From contig OZ017750.1 of assembly GCA_963969365.1 (NCBI GenBank), positions 1,488,001-1,552,000 of the forward strand: a DNA stretch of 64,000 bases, in the 5' to 3' direction. The notes below the pieces were generated by a model. It was not told the DNA's origin and ran no database searches. It saw nothing but the letters and a program-made list of their open reading frames with translations. Origin of the DNA: Asterochloris sp. CNOR1. Lineage: Eukaryota; Chlorophyta; Trebouxiophyceae; Trebouxiales; Trebouxiaceae. Numbering within the stretch: the first letter of the stretch is position 1; every line of letters begins with the position of its first letter. Of the stretch, positions 1 to 11,500 are shown piece by piece. Both the position numbers and the translations under genes were made by a program.

Positions 1-2080
1 TTGCACCCTGCATGCTTGTGCTGTCTGAAGCCGCATGACCGCAGCAGAACAATGTCACCTTCATTGCGACAGGCTTTTCTGCACAACCGCTGTACACGTC
101 AGCAATCATTGCTACGTTCAACGTCCTCTGGACTGCCTGGCCGACCATCGCTTTTGCTGCGCTTGAGCAGGCAAGTTCCTGCATCATTTCTGCTGGCCAG
201 TGGAGCTGTCTTTGCAAGATACTCCCAAGCTTCTTAGTAACTCCAAAGCAAATGCTGAGCCAGCACCAGGCCTTGCTGATAATCTGGCAGCTCTCAATCA
301 GGCAGCAGCCCCTGCTTCAGCACCATGCTCGGTGCTTCTTCAAGATTCAGAGACTGTCCTTCCAATCAACTGTGCCTCGTCCCTGTACAGGACGTGTCTG
401 CCAAGAATGTCATGGCACACCCCCAGCTCTACATGGAGACTATGAACATGGATCGCAGAAGATTCTTTGCCTTACTGAGCAGGTTAGCCTGCACTGCTTT
501 ATCCTGTCCCGCTGCAGCTGCTGGGTGCTGATATGTCAGCCCAAACCTTTGAGACGACAGCACGCAGCTGGCATGTGCCCTTCACCCAGCCTGCATGACC
601 AGGGCCATTGCTTTTCTCAAAGGTTCCCTGAGTCCCAGATATAAGGTAGGGCAGCAAATGACCCGTCTCGCAGCCCTCCTGCCGCAGGTGGCTGCTGGAG
701 GGTCTCTGGCATGGCCTGGTCTGTTTCTTTGCCCCGCTGCTAGCCCTGGGTAGGCCACGCAGGGATGGCACTGTGGACGGCCTGCCCACCTATGGCGTGG
801 CAACCTACACAGCAGTCATCCTCATTGTCAACCTGAAGGTGCAAGCTGCTGCTGTATAGGTGTTGTGTTGTCAGACGTCCCTTCCAAGCAGCGCCCTGCT
901 TCTCATATGTGTGTGGCGTCACAGCTGCTGGACTGCCAGCCTGCAATGCCACCCGAACGAATTTTACTGCAACCAGGCATGCACCTCGACGTACAGTATG
1001 AAACTGGCAGCTACTGCTTCATGCTGGCATACAGTCTTGTACCAGCCACATGCCTGTGTCCCTGAGCCCTTGTGGGCCACTTCTGTGCCGCAATCTGAGG
1101 TGGAGTTGCACAGCCAATCCAGCTTCCTCGCCTTGCTGACAATTGGCTGGGTGCCCCTACCCTGCAGGTGGCCATGCGCAGCTACCACCTCACCGCCATC
1201 AACCTGCTGCTTATCTTTGGCCTGTCGATTGGGTGCTGGTTCCCCGCCCTGTGGGGCCTGAGCACCATTCCCCAGCTGGAGGCAGCCATGTCAACCATGA
1301 TTGGCATTGCGCCCCGCCTGTACAGCAATGTGGTATTCTGGCTGACTGTGGGCCTGGCCGCCCCGGTCATTGCGCTGATGTCAGACTTCCTGAGAGTGGC
1401 CTTTGAGCGCCAGTTCTGCCCACAGGACCATCAGATTTTCCAGGCAAGCCGGGGGTTGGGGGAGCTAGGGAGGCTGGGCAGTGCATGCAGGCACGCTTGG
1501 TGGCTTTATCGGCAGCATGTCGTTCCAGGGGCCCGTGGACCTGCCTGCTGCAGCCATTACGCTCAGGTCCACTCCCTGCGTGATATTTGAGCGTCGTCTG
1601 ACTCACACAATCATTAAATGTTCCAGACAGGCTGCAGCCTGTGAGGGAAACGCTGGGACAGGCCATAAGTGCAAAGAATGGTCGTTTGGTTGAGCATGGC
1701 CAGGCACAACCTTGAATGACAGTCCAGTTGAGCTGATCCCCTTCCTGTGTGGGCGTCTGCAGGGCAGGCATGGCGTCGTGCCCGTGACTGCTGAAATGTG
1801 ATATGATTTTCTCCAGACCCCAAATGGCTTTGGCTGCACTCATTTGGCTGCAGGAGTTGGAGATGTTGGAGAAGTCTGCTGGCTTCCAGCCCACAGCGGC
1901 TGCTGAAGAGATGCCACTGTCCCCCCATCGGGAGCGTGAGGGTGTGAGGCAACCAGGGGAGCTTCCCAGCGTGTCAGAGTAAGTGCGATGCCCGGTCTAA
2001 CAGCTGCATCTGCTCAGCAAACCAGCAGTTCTGATCATGCAAGGCTTGTGTGTCTGTGCAGGGTGCTGGAGTTCATCTGA
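1..2080 (+). CDS. P4-type ATPase (phospholipid flippase), C-terminal part
   Basis: This is the 3' end of a P4-ATPase, a membrane pump that flips phospholipids to the cytosolic leaflet in secretory and plasma membranes; the catalytic part lies left of the window. Exons I can join in phase are 48-170, 391-482, 688-838, 1168-1443, 1854-1978 and 2062-2080. They encode the last transmembrane helices, including the family-typical ending ALEQDV after helix M6 and later helices rich in Leu, Ile and Val (VILIVNL, LLLIFGLSIG, LTVGLAAPVIAL). A hydrophilic tail rich in Glu and Pro ends VLEFI. Two introns start with GC rather than GT (171 and 1444), both within CAG|GCAAG contexts. If the donor at 1979 is skipped, the protein stops at once at 1980-1982. 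The family call is firm; substrate and subfamily cannot be judged from the tail. Confidence 0.85.
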
Positions 2081-2966
2081 TGCGCCAACTCCAGCCTGAC
2101 CCCCCTGTGACAGAGCAACACATCTACAGTGTTGGGGTAGCTCTTGTTTCAAGTCTGCCCCTAGGATTCCACACTCACTGACAGCACACTCACTGCAGTG
2201 TCTTGGTGGTCATTCGAGTCGCCAGGCTAGGTTTTGCAAGGGTAGGCAGCCCCCTGAGCTCCGCGTGCGGCCCCTTGCCAGGCTTAGCCTGCGAAAATCT
2301 ATTTTGACTGAATGTTGAGCCCGCAGTGATGTGCCATACAAGTGTCCTTGCAGAGGAGCCTTCACCCGTTGCGTGCAAGTTTCTCAGCGTTGCCAGCAGC
2401 CCTCACCCAAGTCTCAAAGTGCCCACATCAGGAACGATGCCAGAGTTGGCCTTCAAGAGTACCATGCCTCAACAAGGGGCCCATGCAGAAGCTCTTGGCC
2501 TCAGGATAGTGTCAAAAGTCAACAGTTGCCCAGCAGATGCACCACAATCTGAACAAGATGATGCAGCTGCCACATGCATCATGCTGGTTGATTGCATGCT
2601 TCTGCACCATGTTGCTAACATGCCCACTAGTGGTTGGACGGTATACACTAGTGGTCATACAGTACCATAACACAGAGTGCAAAATTACAGCATATTGGCA
2701 GGGAGCTGAACACACAATTGCGAAATGACAGCATCAAGTTGGGGAAAATGATTTTCACTGAAGAGCTGTACTGACAGGATCCCCAGCGGCACAACACTGG
2801 GTGGGTCATTCCAATAGCCTGCACATAAAGACTCTTCTGCTCTGACTAAGCTGCTGGGCTCATTGTACCAGGAGGGGCAGCTCACCCGGCTTGCTGCTGT
2901 TGTCTGACAAGTTGTTGTTTCACCAAGTGCATTGCTTTCTTGGCTCAGATGACCTAGAGCCGGCTC
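2081..2966. other. intergenic region between flippase and PUM3
   Basis: About 890 bases with no exon I can support on either strand. It should hold the 3' UTR of the flippase gene and the promoter and 5' UTR of the Puf-domain gene that starts at 2967. I see no clear TATA box. Confidence 0.4.
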
Positions 2967-5900
2967 ATGCTCAGCAGCATGGCAGGCAGCCAAGCCACCC
3001 AAGGCAGCAACCAGCTCAAAAGGAAGCGTCCAGCCCAGACTGCCGCCCCACAGAAGAAATCGAAGCAGTCCAAGAGGCCCTCTGCCCCTTCTGCTGGCCT
3101 TCAGACCCCTGACAGGTAGGCCCCTGATCGTCTGCGCCAGCAGCATCATGGATTCACCTATGTTGACTGGGGCCTGCCCCTGGCAAATTCATTTTTTAAC
3201 TCAGAGAATCTACGAATTTCAGGGCTGAGGCAGGCAAGCCCAGGCAGAGGAGGAATGCTGACCTGATCAGGGACATCACTGTCAAGTGGGAGAAGCTGCG
3301 CCATGCTGCCACCCCTGCAGTCGAGCGCCTGCAGCTGGTGGACGACATCATGCAGCAGGTCTGGGGCGCAACAGCGTGGCTGTCTGGCACTCATTAATGA
3401 TGCCTGATGCGCTTGAGCTGGCAGCCTATGGTGCACAGCAATAGCAGCACCACCCCTGTCAAATTATGCATTGAAGTCCCGTCCGAGATCTGTGCTGTGT
3501 TTCAGAGCATGACAGGCTGCTCTGCAGGGTTGTCACCATGCTGCAGCCTTTTTCCCTGCCACCTCCCATGTCGTCTGCTGCAGGCTACTGGGTGCTGGCC
3601 ATGTCAAGTCATGAGTGCCTGTCCAGAAGACCTGCATCCTCTGCTGCAGGTCTCTGGGCGCGTGGCTGCGCTGGCCATGTCGCACACGGCCTCCCGCGTC
3701 ATCCAGGCCTGCGCCAAGCATGGCAATGCTGCTCACCGCCAGGCTCTGATGAAGGAGGTGGCCGAGAAGCCCATTGATGTGGCCAAGAGCTCCTATGGCC
3801 ACTTCCTGGTGTGCCGCCTCATTGCGCTGGCCGGCAAGGAGGAGCTTGCAGGTCAGCGGCCTGCGTGGGCCTCACAGCACTGCTCTGCTGACTCCTGGTC
3901 ACTTTCTGATGTGTCTTGTCTCGTCGCGTGCCCGCCAAGGTGAGCTTGCAGGTCAGCGGCCTGCGTGGTCCGCACAGCACTGCTCTGCTCACAATCGGCC
4001 ACGTCCAGACGTGCTGCTCCATTGCTGGCGCTAGCAAGGGTGCGCCTGCACGGGAGAGGCCTGCACATGGCTGCACTCTGCTGCCTTCAAGGGCTGCGTG
4101 GGCGGCAGAGCACCGCTCTGCTTCTGGGTCCATTTTAATTGTTGCAGTAGCTTGGAGAGGCCTCCCACTGCATTTGCCTGTTGTCACAGGCTTCGCTGCA
4201 TGCTTCTGCTTGCCTGGCCAACCTGCTGGTCTGCCAGGTGATTGCGCTGGTCAGGGGAACCCTCAGGTCGGCCGCCAGCAGACTTGCTGCACTCAGCTGC
4301 ATCCACTGGCCTTCTGCAAGTGGCTGCACATGCCTGAGGTCGCTTGAATTGCATACCAGCGATCCCTGTAAGGTTCTGCGCACCTTGGCTTATGATGTTA
4401 ACATAAACTGCGTTATCTTCCTGAGACGGGCCTAAACAGTCCTGCTGAAGACACCTGTTGTTTGCTGAAGCCTTTGACATCTGCATCCCTGTGCTCCTGC
4501 AAGTTTGAAACCACATCCAGGCCCTTCCAGCAGTTTGTGGTCATGGATTTGCACACATAGAAGCCTCTCCCATCTGGGTGCCGCAATGGGGACATGCTGA
4601 TCCCACTTGCTTCCCAGTGGAGCAACACTCATGTTGTGTGTCACAGCACTTCTTTCATGCTGTGACACACATTTCTCATCCAGGCCAAGCTTGTGCTGAG
4701 CATGCTGCACAGGGACTACATGTGCCGCGGCTTGTGCAGGCCAGCTTTGGCCTCTGCACATCTGACTGCACACTGCAGGCCACACCTGGCTGCCTGTGTG
4801 CAGGCCTCCTCAAAATGTACCGCGGCCACATCCCGGGCCTGCTGCGCCACCCCTGCGGCGCAGCTGTGGTGGACGACCTCTACACCGCAGCCTCCGCCCA
4901 GCAGCGCACAGCCCTGGTGGCTGAGTTCTATGGCCGCGAGTTCACCCTATTTGGGGGCTCTGAGGCTGTCAGGCTGCCAGAGCTGCTGACGCAGCTGCCG
5001 CCTGCCAAGACGGCTGCGGTGCTGCGCAACATGACCATTCAGCTGACCCCTGTTATGGAGAAGGCGCTGATTGACCCAGCTATTACCCACAGGTGGGCCT
5101 GGTATCCCTGGCACATGTGCCTGCCTCGCCGGCCATGTGTTTGCTCTTACTCCCTGGCAGAGCTGCTCTGCGCGGCTCTGCATGATCATTCTGCAAAGCC
5201 TCTGTTGGCCCTGCCATCACACAAGGTGCCTTGTATCTCAATATGAGCAGGCCTTGTTGAACATCGTCAGCATGAAAGTTGGGCAGCTGCCCACTGCCGG
5301 ATTTTGCCTGTGTGGACAGCCATTGTGAATCTTTTCTTGCAGATCTGTGAGGCATGCCGGCTGCCCTGCTGCAGGTAGTGTCAGGCCACTGACTGGTCCT
5401 GTCTGTCTGCAGGGTCCTGGCAGAGTACATGGCAGCAGCCCCTGGCTCCCTGGCTCAGGATGCAGTGCAGCTGCTGGCTGGCCCTGTGCTGATGCGCATG
5501 GTGCACACGCGCGACGGGGCGGCCGTGGCCTGCTCAGTGCTCAGCTATGGGACGGCAGCAGAGAGGTACGCACCGTTGTGTATGATGATGCCGCTGATGA
5601 CTGCTTTAGTCCTGCCACCTCTCTCTGCCTGTACTGGCAAGAACGATCACCCCTGCAGAGGTGTCATTTTGAGATGCTGGCTGCCTCCTGCAGAAAGAAG
5701 GTGGTCAAGGGCATGGCAGGGCACATGCTGAAGGCTGCGCAGGACGAGTGGGCCCACCTGGTGCTCATGTGCGCACTGAGCGTGGTGGATGACACAGCGC
5801 TGCTCAGCAAGGTCATCCTGGCAGAGCTCAGGGTGAGTGCCTGGGCCTTGTACGGGGCAGTGCCCATGAATGGTGCCAAGGTAGATGTGTGGATCGCCGC

Positions 5901-7538
5901 TGGCGCTCATGCGAGCACTAATCAGCCAGTGTTGATTGGAGGCCATGAAAGGCTTGCAAAAATGTCAGCAGGCAGCAGTCATATCTGCTGATGGCATGCG
6001 CTGTTGGCTGCGCATGACTTGAGCTTTTGCGCAGAACATCAGCACTTTGCATCAAACAGCAGCCTGCTGCATGGTGGTAGGCACTCCTCTGCTGCTACTA
6101 CACTCTGGCAAGGAAGGCAGGTGCTGAGTCAAACATGATACTGGGCGCTGCAGCCTTCTGCATGCACCAGCCTGCATGCCATACCTTCCCAAGACATCTA
6201 CCAGCAACACCAGTTGCCTGCCAGAAGCCTGCTGCATCATCTTTATGATGACAAAGTATCGACGGGCGGACTGACTGCCAGTGATGAATGTCGATGTGCC
6301 CTTATGGCAGTCTGAAAGAAGATGACCCACTGCATCTATGCTGTTTACTTTCCACTGCACACTGCCTCACGGCCATGGCCTGCCTGCAGGGGCAGTGGGA
6401 GGGCCTGTGCGCTCACAGGCACGGGCGGCGACTTGTGCTGCACCTCCTCTCGCCAGGCAGCTCCAAGCATGTACCAGCCAGCACCCAGGCTTTCATCCAC
6501 ATGCCCACAAAGACCGCATCACAAATTGAGGAAGCACCAGATGCAGAGGTCGCCCCTGCAAAGGTGGAAGCACAAGATGCAGAGGTCGCCCCTGCAAAGG
6601 TAGGCCCTTCTTTGACCTGAATCACTGCCAAAAAAAGTCGCAGTCCTTTGAGAGTACAGAACCTTCAAACTTGTTCCTCATGCCTCTAGAGCAGACTGCT
6701 CCAGTGCACAGGCCCATCAGCAGAGGCCCTGGTCAAGCTGGAACTCCACTCTGACCCTCATCTGCTAAGCCCTGCAGACCACGACTGTCATGCTTGGCGT
6801 CAGCAAGAAGCCTGGAGCAGTACGGCAGGCAGAGCTGCTGCTGAGCGGCAAGCCAGCGCTGCTGGCTCACCTGAGTCAGGTGGTGGGCGGTGCGCTGGCA
6901 GCCATGCTCAGGGCGGCTGGGCAGTGCGACATTGTTGTCGAGCTCTGTGCAGGCGGCTCCTCAGGTCAGGAGTTGTGGTGCTGATGTCAGCGCTGTGTCC
7001 GGGTCTTGAGACACTTATACCTCTCAGTACTCAGGATGCTTGATGCTGCCTGCAGGCTGCCTCTGGGACATTGATGCTGGAAGCATACAGCAGCTGCACA
7101 TGGCGCTGGCTGTGTGTGTACAGGAAAGCTTGGGTCAGCAAGGTGATTTCCTGACCATTCATTAGGAGCCAATCTTGCTGCCTCAGGTCTGATCTGTCTG
7201 GTTTTGAGCAGAAAATCCTGATGCTGAGAGAACATGGAAGTGCTGTAGGCGCTAAGGCAGGACTACTAACGGATTACTATGCTTCACGCTCCATTCGTGC
7301 CATGGTGCTGGCAAGTTCTGGGCCCTGCTTGGACCACCTGGCAGAGCAGCTATGTTTGTCTCTAAAGGGCCACTGCAGCAAGCTTGTGGGCGGGCACGCA
7401 GAGAAGATTCTGGTTGCCCTGCTGCTCCATGCAAGCACAGGTGCAGTGGCCACAGTTTCAACAGAACTGGAGGCAGCAATTGGTTCAGATCCCATGGCTT
7501 GGGCAAAACAGCAGCTACAGAAACACAGTTCGTTGTAA
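2967..7538 (+). CDS. PUM3: PUM3/Puf6-family nucleolar RNA-binding protein (Puf repeats plus CPL domain)
   Basis: Ten exons close in phase: 2967-3115, 3223-3358, 3650-3851, 4804-5092, 5413-5565, 5694-5832, 6390-6599, 6778-6964, 7056-7117 and 7212-7538. The product is about 617 residues, close to human PUM3. Residues about 15-45 are lysine/arginine-rich, suiting a nucleolar protein. Next come divergent Puf repeats with signatures such as SRVIQACAKHGN, SSYGHFLVCRLIALAGK, GHIPGLLRHP and MVHTRDGAAVACSVL, then the C-terminal CPL region (YYASRSIRAMVL, GHAEKILVALL). Known relatives bind RNA in ribosome biogenesis. A second in-frame ATG lies 12 bases after the first. The exon of 62 nt at 7056 is the least certain; its phase fits and its sequence matches the spacing of the family. 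The 952-base intron after residue about 162 carries repeated copies of the preceding exon tail. Confidence 0.85.
3842..4260 (+). repeat. repeat array derived from the 3' edge of PUM3 exon 3
   Basis: The last 10 bases of exon 3 and the first 41 bases of the intron (3842-3892) recur almost exactly 100 bases downstream (3942-3992, about three mismatches), including the splice-site core GCAG|GTCAGC. A third, weaker copy is at about 4091-4121. The stretch 4216-4258 resembles exon positions 3806-3842, around the words ATTGCGCTGG. The 5' edge of the same exon, with its CTGCTGCAG acceptor (3641-3690), also has a degraded copy upstream at about 3578-3611. Confidence 0.75.
4635..4671. repeat. perfect 14-bp inverted repeat with 9-base loop
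   Basis: The arms TGTGTGTCACAGCA (4635-4648) and TGCTGTGACACACA (4658-4671) are exact reverse complements and lie deep in the long PUM3 intron. They could form a hairpin in the transcript. No transposon gene or target duplication is visible around them. Confidence 0.7.
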
Positions 7539-8541
7539 TCAAGGCATCAATTCTAAAGTGTGCCTGGCGTTGGTCCTGGACTTCAACAACTAGCATATTG
7601 AATTGATTATTCATGTGGAACCTCTTGTGGCGAGGTACCTGCAGCACAACGAATGTGGGTCGCATGAAGGACATCTTTCCTGCTGGCGGGAGCCGGCGCA
7701 GGCTGCGCCATACTTCCTTTTGACAGCACCCTCAATGACCTTCAGAGTGAGCTTCCAACCCCATCAACAAAAATCGTGTGGGGTTTTCATTGATGATGCC
7801 AGTTGATCATAATGACGCCAGTTGTTTTGCAATCCCATCCCTGAACAAGGAGTCATTCAATGACTTGTAGGCAGTCCTCACCCAAGGCTGTGAACAGGTA
7901 GGAGATAGCCACCTGACCCTTGCAGCAGACAGCCACCTGACTTCCATACACCATCAGGATCCCAAACTTCAACACCATCTTCACTGCCACCTGTCCAAGG
8001 GCTGCCGCCCTCATTCAATGCACCTACAGCTTTCCTGAAGATGCTGCCGCAAAGCTGTCTGAGGTCCAAGTGCATCATCTTTGGTGCAGCCCTGTTCAGC
8101 CGCTGCACCTCAGCTCGCCTAACCGTCCCTAGTGGCCATGAACCAGCATCTGCATGGCAGGGGATCATGGACGTAGATCAGGGATCCCCTTGGAGACGGA
8201 GAGGGTGCTTGAAGCTATTGGAGCTGTTGTCATGACTCGGATGTCATGATGCATCAGATATAGCGCCTAGGTCAGATCTGCCCTCTGCTCAATCTCAGCA
8301 GGAACTTTCAAATCAATGCTCAGCTGCAGCTTATTGTGTACAAGGAGATCTACTCTCTGACTCACTTGGAAACGCTCCAGACTTGTTATAAAAGCAGAAG
8401 TGGATTGAAGTGGACACTGACTGGAGCCCAAGTCCAAGTCAGCCAGACTGGGAGCAAGTGCTCCTGTCGAAAGGAGTTCTTAAGAGGAGGCAATGAAGCC
8501 TGCATAGCAGCGGCTGAAGCCTGCTGCCAAGGCAGAGCCAC
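7539..8541. other. intergenic region between PUM3 and the HAD-like gene
   Basis: About 1 kb without an exon I can support. The open frames here are short and have no recognisable similarity. It should contain the PUM3 3' UTR and the promoter of the next gene, whose first exon may begin upstream of the ATG used here, because CACATGCAG at 8539-8547 could also be a splice acceptor. Confidence 0.4.
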
Positions 8542-11500
8542 ATGCAGGAAGCAGAAGGCAGTGATCATGGCAGCTTCACGCCCTTCAAGACAGCATTCGC
8601 GCTCAGCGAAGAGCCAGCTGAGTTTGGTGCAACTCTCAAGGCCAGCTCCTCAGACGGGGGAGCAGGCCTGCCACGAGCCGCGCCTGCTGTGGCTGACGAC
8701 CATGGCATCGATGACAGTTCACCAGGGCAGGCAGAGCCAGGAGTGTCAGTCACAGGGTGGCCGGACACTTGCAAAAGCAGCGCTGCCACCCTGCAACGCA
8801 CAGCCAGCCCCTTTGCCGAGCTAGCAGGTGCACTCCACTGTGACACTTCCTTGATGGGTTGCGATTGCCTGTCTCAGTGTTGATCTTCAGCAGCACTGCC
8901 GCCCATGCTGCTTGTAGGTGTTCGAGCTGCGTCATGCCGCAAGCCCAGCAACCCCTTGCACCCGTCGGGACTGGCATGACTGCTGCACTGCAGCCTGCAG
9001 TTCTTGTGCCTTGTCGTGACTTGTATTGCCTGCTGGACAGCACCAGCACAACTAAACCTGGCCCTAGGATGTCGCTGCCTTGTCTGCTGCAGCGCAGAAA
9101 GCTGTGTGGACCACCCCACAGGCAGAGGAGCACCAGGCAGATTTCAGGAGCCGCTTTGCGCTTTCACACAGTCCCAGCAGGCCGCCGCTGTCCATGCCAG
9201 CGCCCATCCCCATCCCCAAGGCGCCTGTTGCAGGTGGAGAGGGCAACACAGCAACCGGGTTTGGGCTGCTGTCCCATGCAGTGATGCATGCCAGGTGAGG
9301 GGCTGCACATGAGCAGCTGCTCAGTGCTGGGTGAGCACAGCAATGAGGGGCTGCTTCGGCTGCCTCCCTCACTGATGCACGCTGGCGGTGGTATTTGTCG
9401 GGCTACTTGCCACACTCCTGCAGCACACTGGCAGCTGACCTGTGGATGCTGAAATGCAATGCAGAGTCTCAACGAGCACATCTATCCAGCCCTCTTGTGT
9501 GTGCAAAGCTTCTGTGGCAGCTGTTGTCTGTGGCAGGCCACAGCTGATACAATGTACTGCCTGACATCAGCTGCAGAGGCCCACCACAGGCTCCAGCAGC
9601 CTGCACAGAGTCTGGGCGGATGCAAATCATGTACTTGTTCACAGCAGATATGACCTACCTGCCTGCAGGTCCGCGCCTGAGACCCGTCACAGGCTCGAGC
9701 AGGCTGGTCAGGGGCTGGTTGAGCAGGCAGACTGCTCAGATGCTGAGACCCATTCAGACGAGCGGTCCCCTGAGAGTGACAGCAATGAAGCCCCCAGCGC
9801 GGAGGGTAGTGGGGCAGAGAGCCAGCTCACCAGCCCCGAGACGACGCCCCACACCACACCTCAGCAGCGCGCGGAGCAGAGGTGGGCTGTAATGGGGGAT
9901 CCTGGGGGTTGCAGAGGGGTGCAGGGAGACTTGCTGCGTACATCACGCCTGCAGAAATGATTGACCTCTCGCCATGCCACAGAAAGCCCACATCAAGGTG
10001 ACATGGCAGCTCCCAGGATGCCATGTCATACTGTGCGGTGTACATGGGGCTGCAGGAAGCTGCTGCTTGCGCAGCAGCCTAGCCCCGCCCTTCTGACACA
10101 CCATGTCTGAGGAATCGTTCCACAGCACAGTGCAGCGCTCCTGCAGGAGAGGTGAGCTGGCCTGCAAAGGTGTAAAAGAAGGTTTGCTGTGTGCCGAAAC
10201 ATATTGCTGTGCAGCTGAAGTGAAAGTACAACTTTGCTTGTCAAAGCAACCAAACCGCGCCTAGCCGCCCAAGCAGCTCAGGTGAGCCGGACTAGGGATC
10301 CGGTGATGGTGCAGAGGGGCTAGATATTTGCAGAAGGGTGCTGAGACGTACTGCTTCACACAGTGCCGGTCCACGCAGAAGAGGTCAGGTTGCAGAGTCA
10401 CACCAGTCCAGGCCAAGCAGTTCGGCAGGGGTCCTGCACCATGCGCCAGCGGCCTACCAATGAAGGCAGAGGCCGCAACGGGCAAAGCCAGACTGGTCAG
10501 TTCAACATTCCAATGTGGCTGCAGGAGCACCATTGATGTCCATGCCACCGCAGCAGAGCAGTTGCTAAACCAATACCTAGGCAACACCCGCCGCATGGAC
10601 ACCAACACTGTGGTCACCGCAGAGGGCACTCTGAAACGCGCAACCGCCAAGGTCCTCGCAGCCAGGCTCCAGGCACGGAGACGGCGCCGGCCGCAGCCGC
10701 AGGCAAGCCTGAAATGCCGCTGCCTGCCCTGGTCTTGGAGTACCCTGTAAGTCTGCCAATGTGTGACACAGCCTTGACAGGATGCCAAGATCCTTGCAGC
10801 CAGGCTTCAATCAAAAAGATGGCGTCAGGCGGGGCTGCAGCTCAGATAGTCATTGCTGTTGCTCTGTGAGCTTATGGCTTTACACCTTTTCGACGTAGTA
10901 CTCAGGCTAACTGTATAATTCATTAGGCTTGGCTAGCCCCTGGCTCAGATGCCCGGCAACGGCGCCGGCGGCAGCCCCAGGTTTGTACTGAAGGGGGAAA
11001 GGGGCCGGGGTGACCCTGCTTGGGTGACACCAGTATGCAGTTCCCCTGTCTGAGGCAAGCCTCGGCTGTCGCACCCTGTTGCCAGGGCCTCCTGCATGCC
11101 TCCAGCAGAACTGCAGGGCTGAGCTGAGCCTATTTAAAGGCAACTGCATCCCAGTCTGGCTCCCTACTGCTATCCCTGCAGATGGTGGTGTGCTGCTAGT
11201 CAGCCAAGGCCTGGCCTGGTCTCTGCTACAAGGGGCTTGCGGGGAGGGCTTTGCACTGGCTGCATGTGTCTGCCCTCACCTTTGCCACCCCCCTGCTGTC
11301 CCTGCTGGCAATGCTGCTTAGCTTTGTATGATGGCCTGTGCCTGGCCAGGCCCACATGCTCAGATGGCCACTGCCTGCCATTTCCAAAATCCATTAACCT
11401 CCCAGTGCCGCAGGGCATTCGCCTGCTGGACGAGGCGGTCACAAACAAGCAGCGGGCGGCCTCCCTGCGCCGCGCCAGCAGCCAGCTGCACCGCCTGCCC

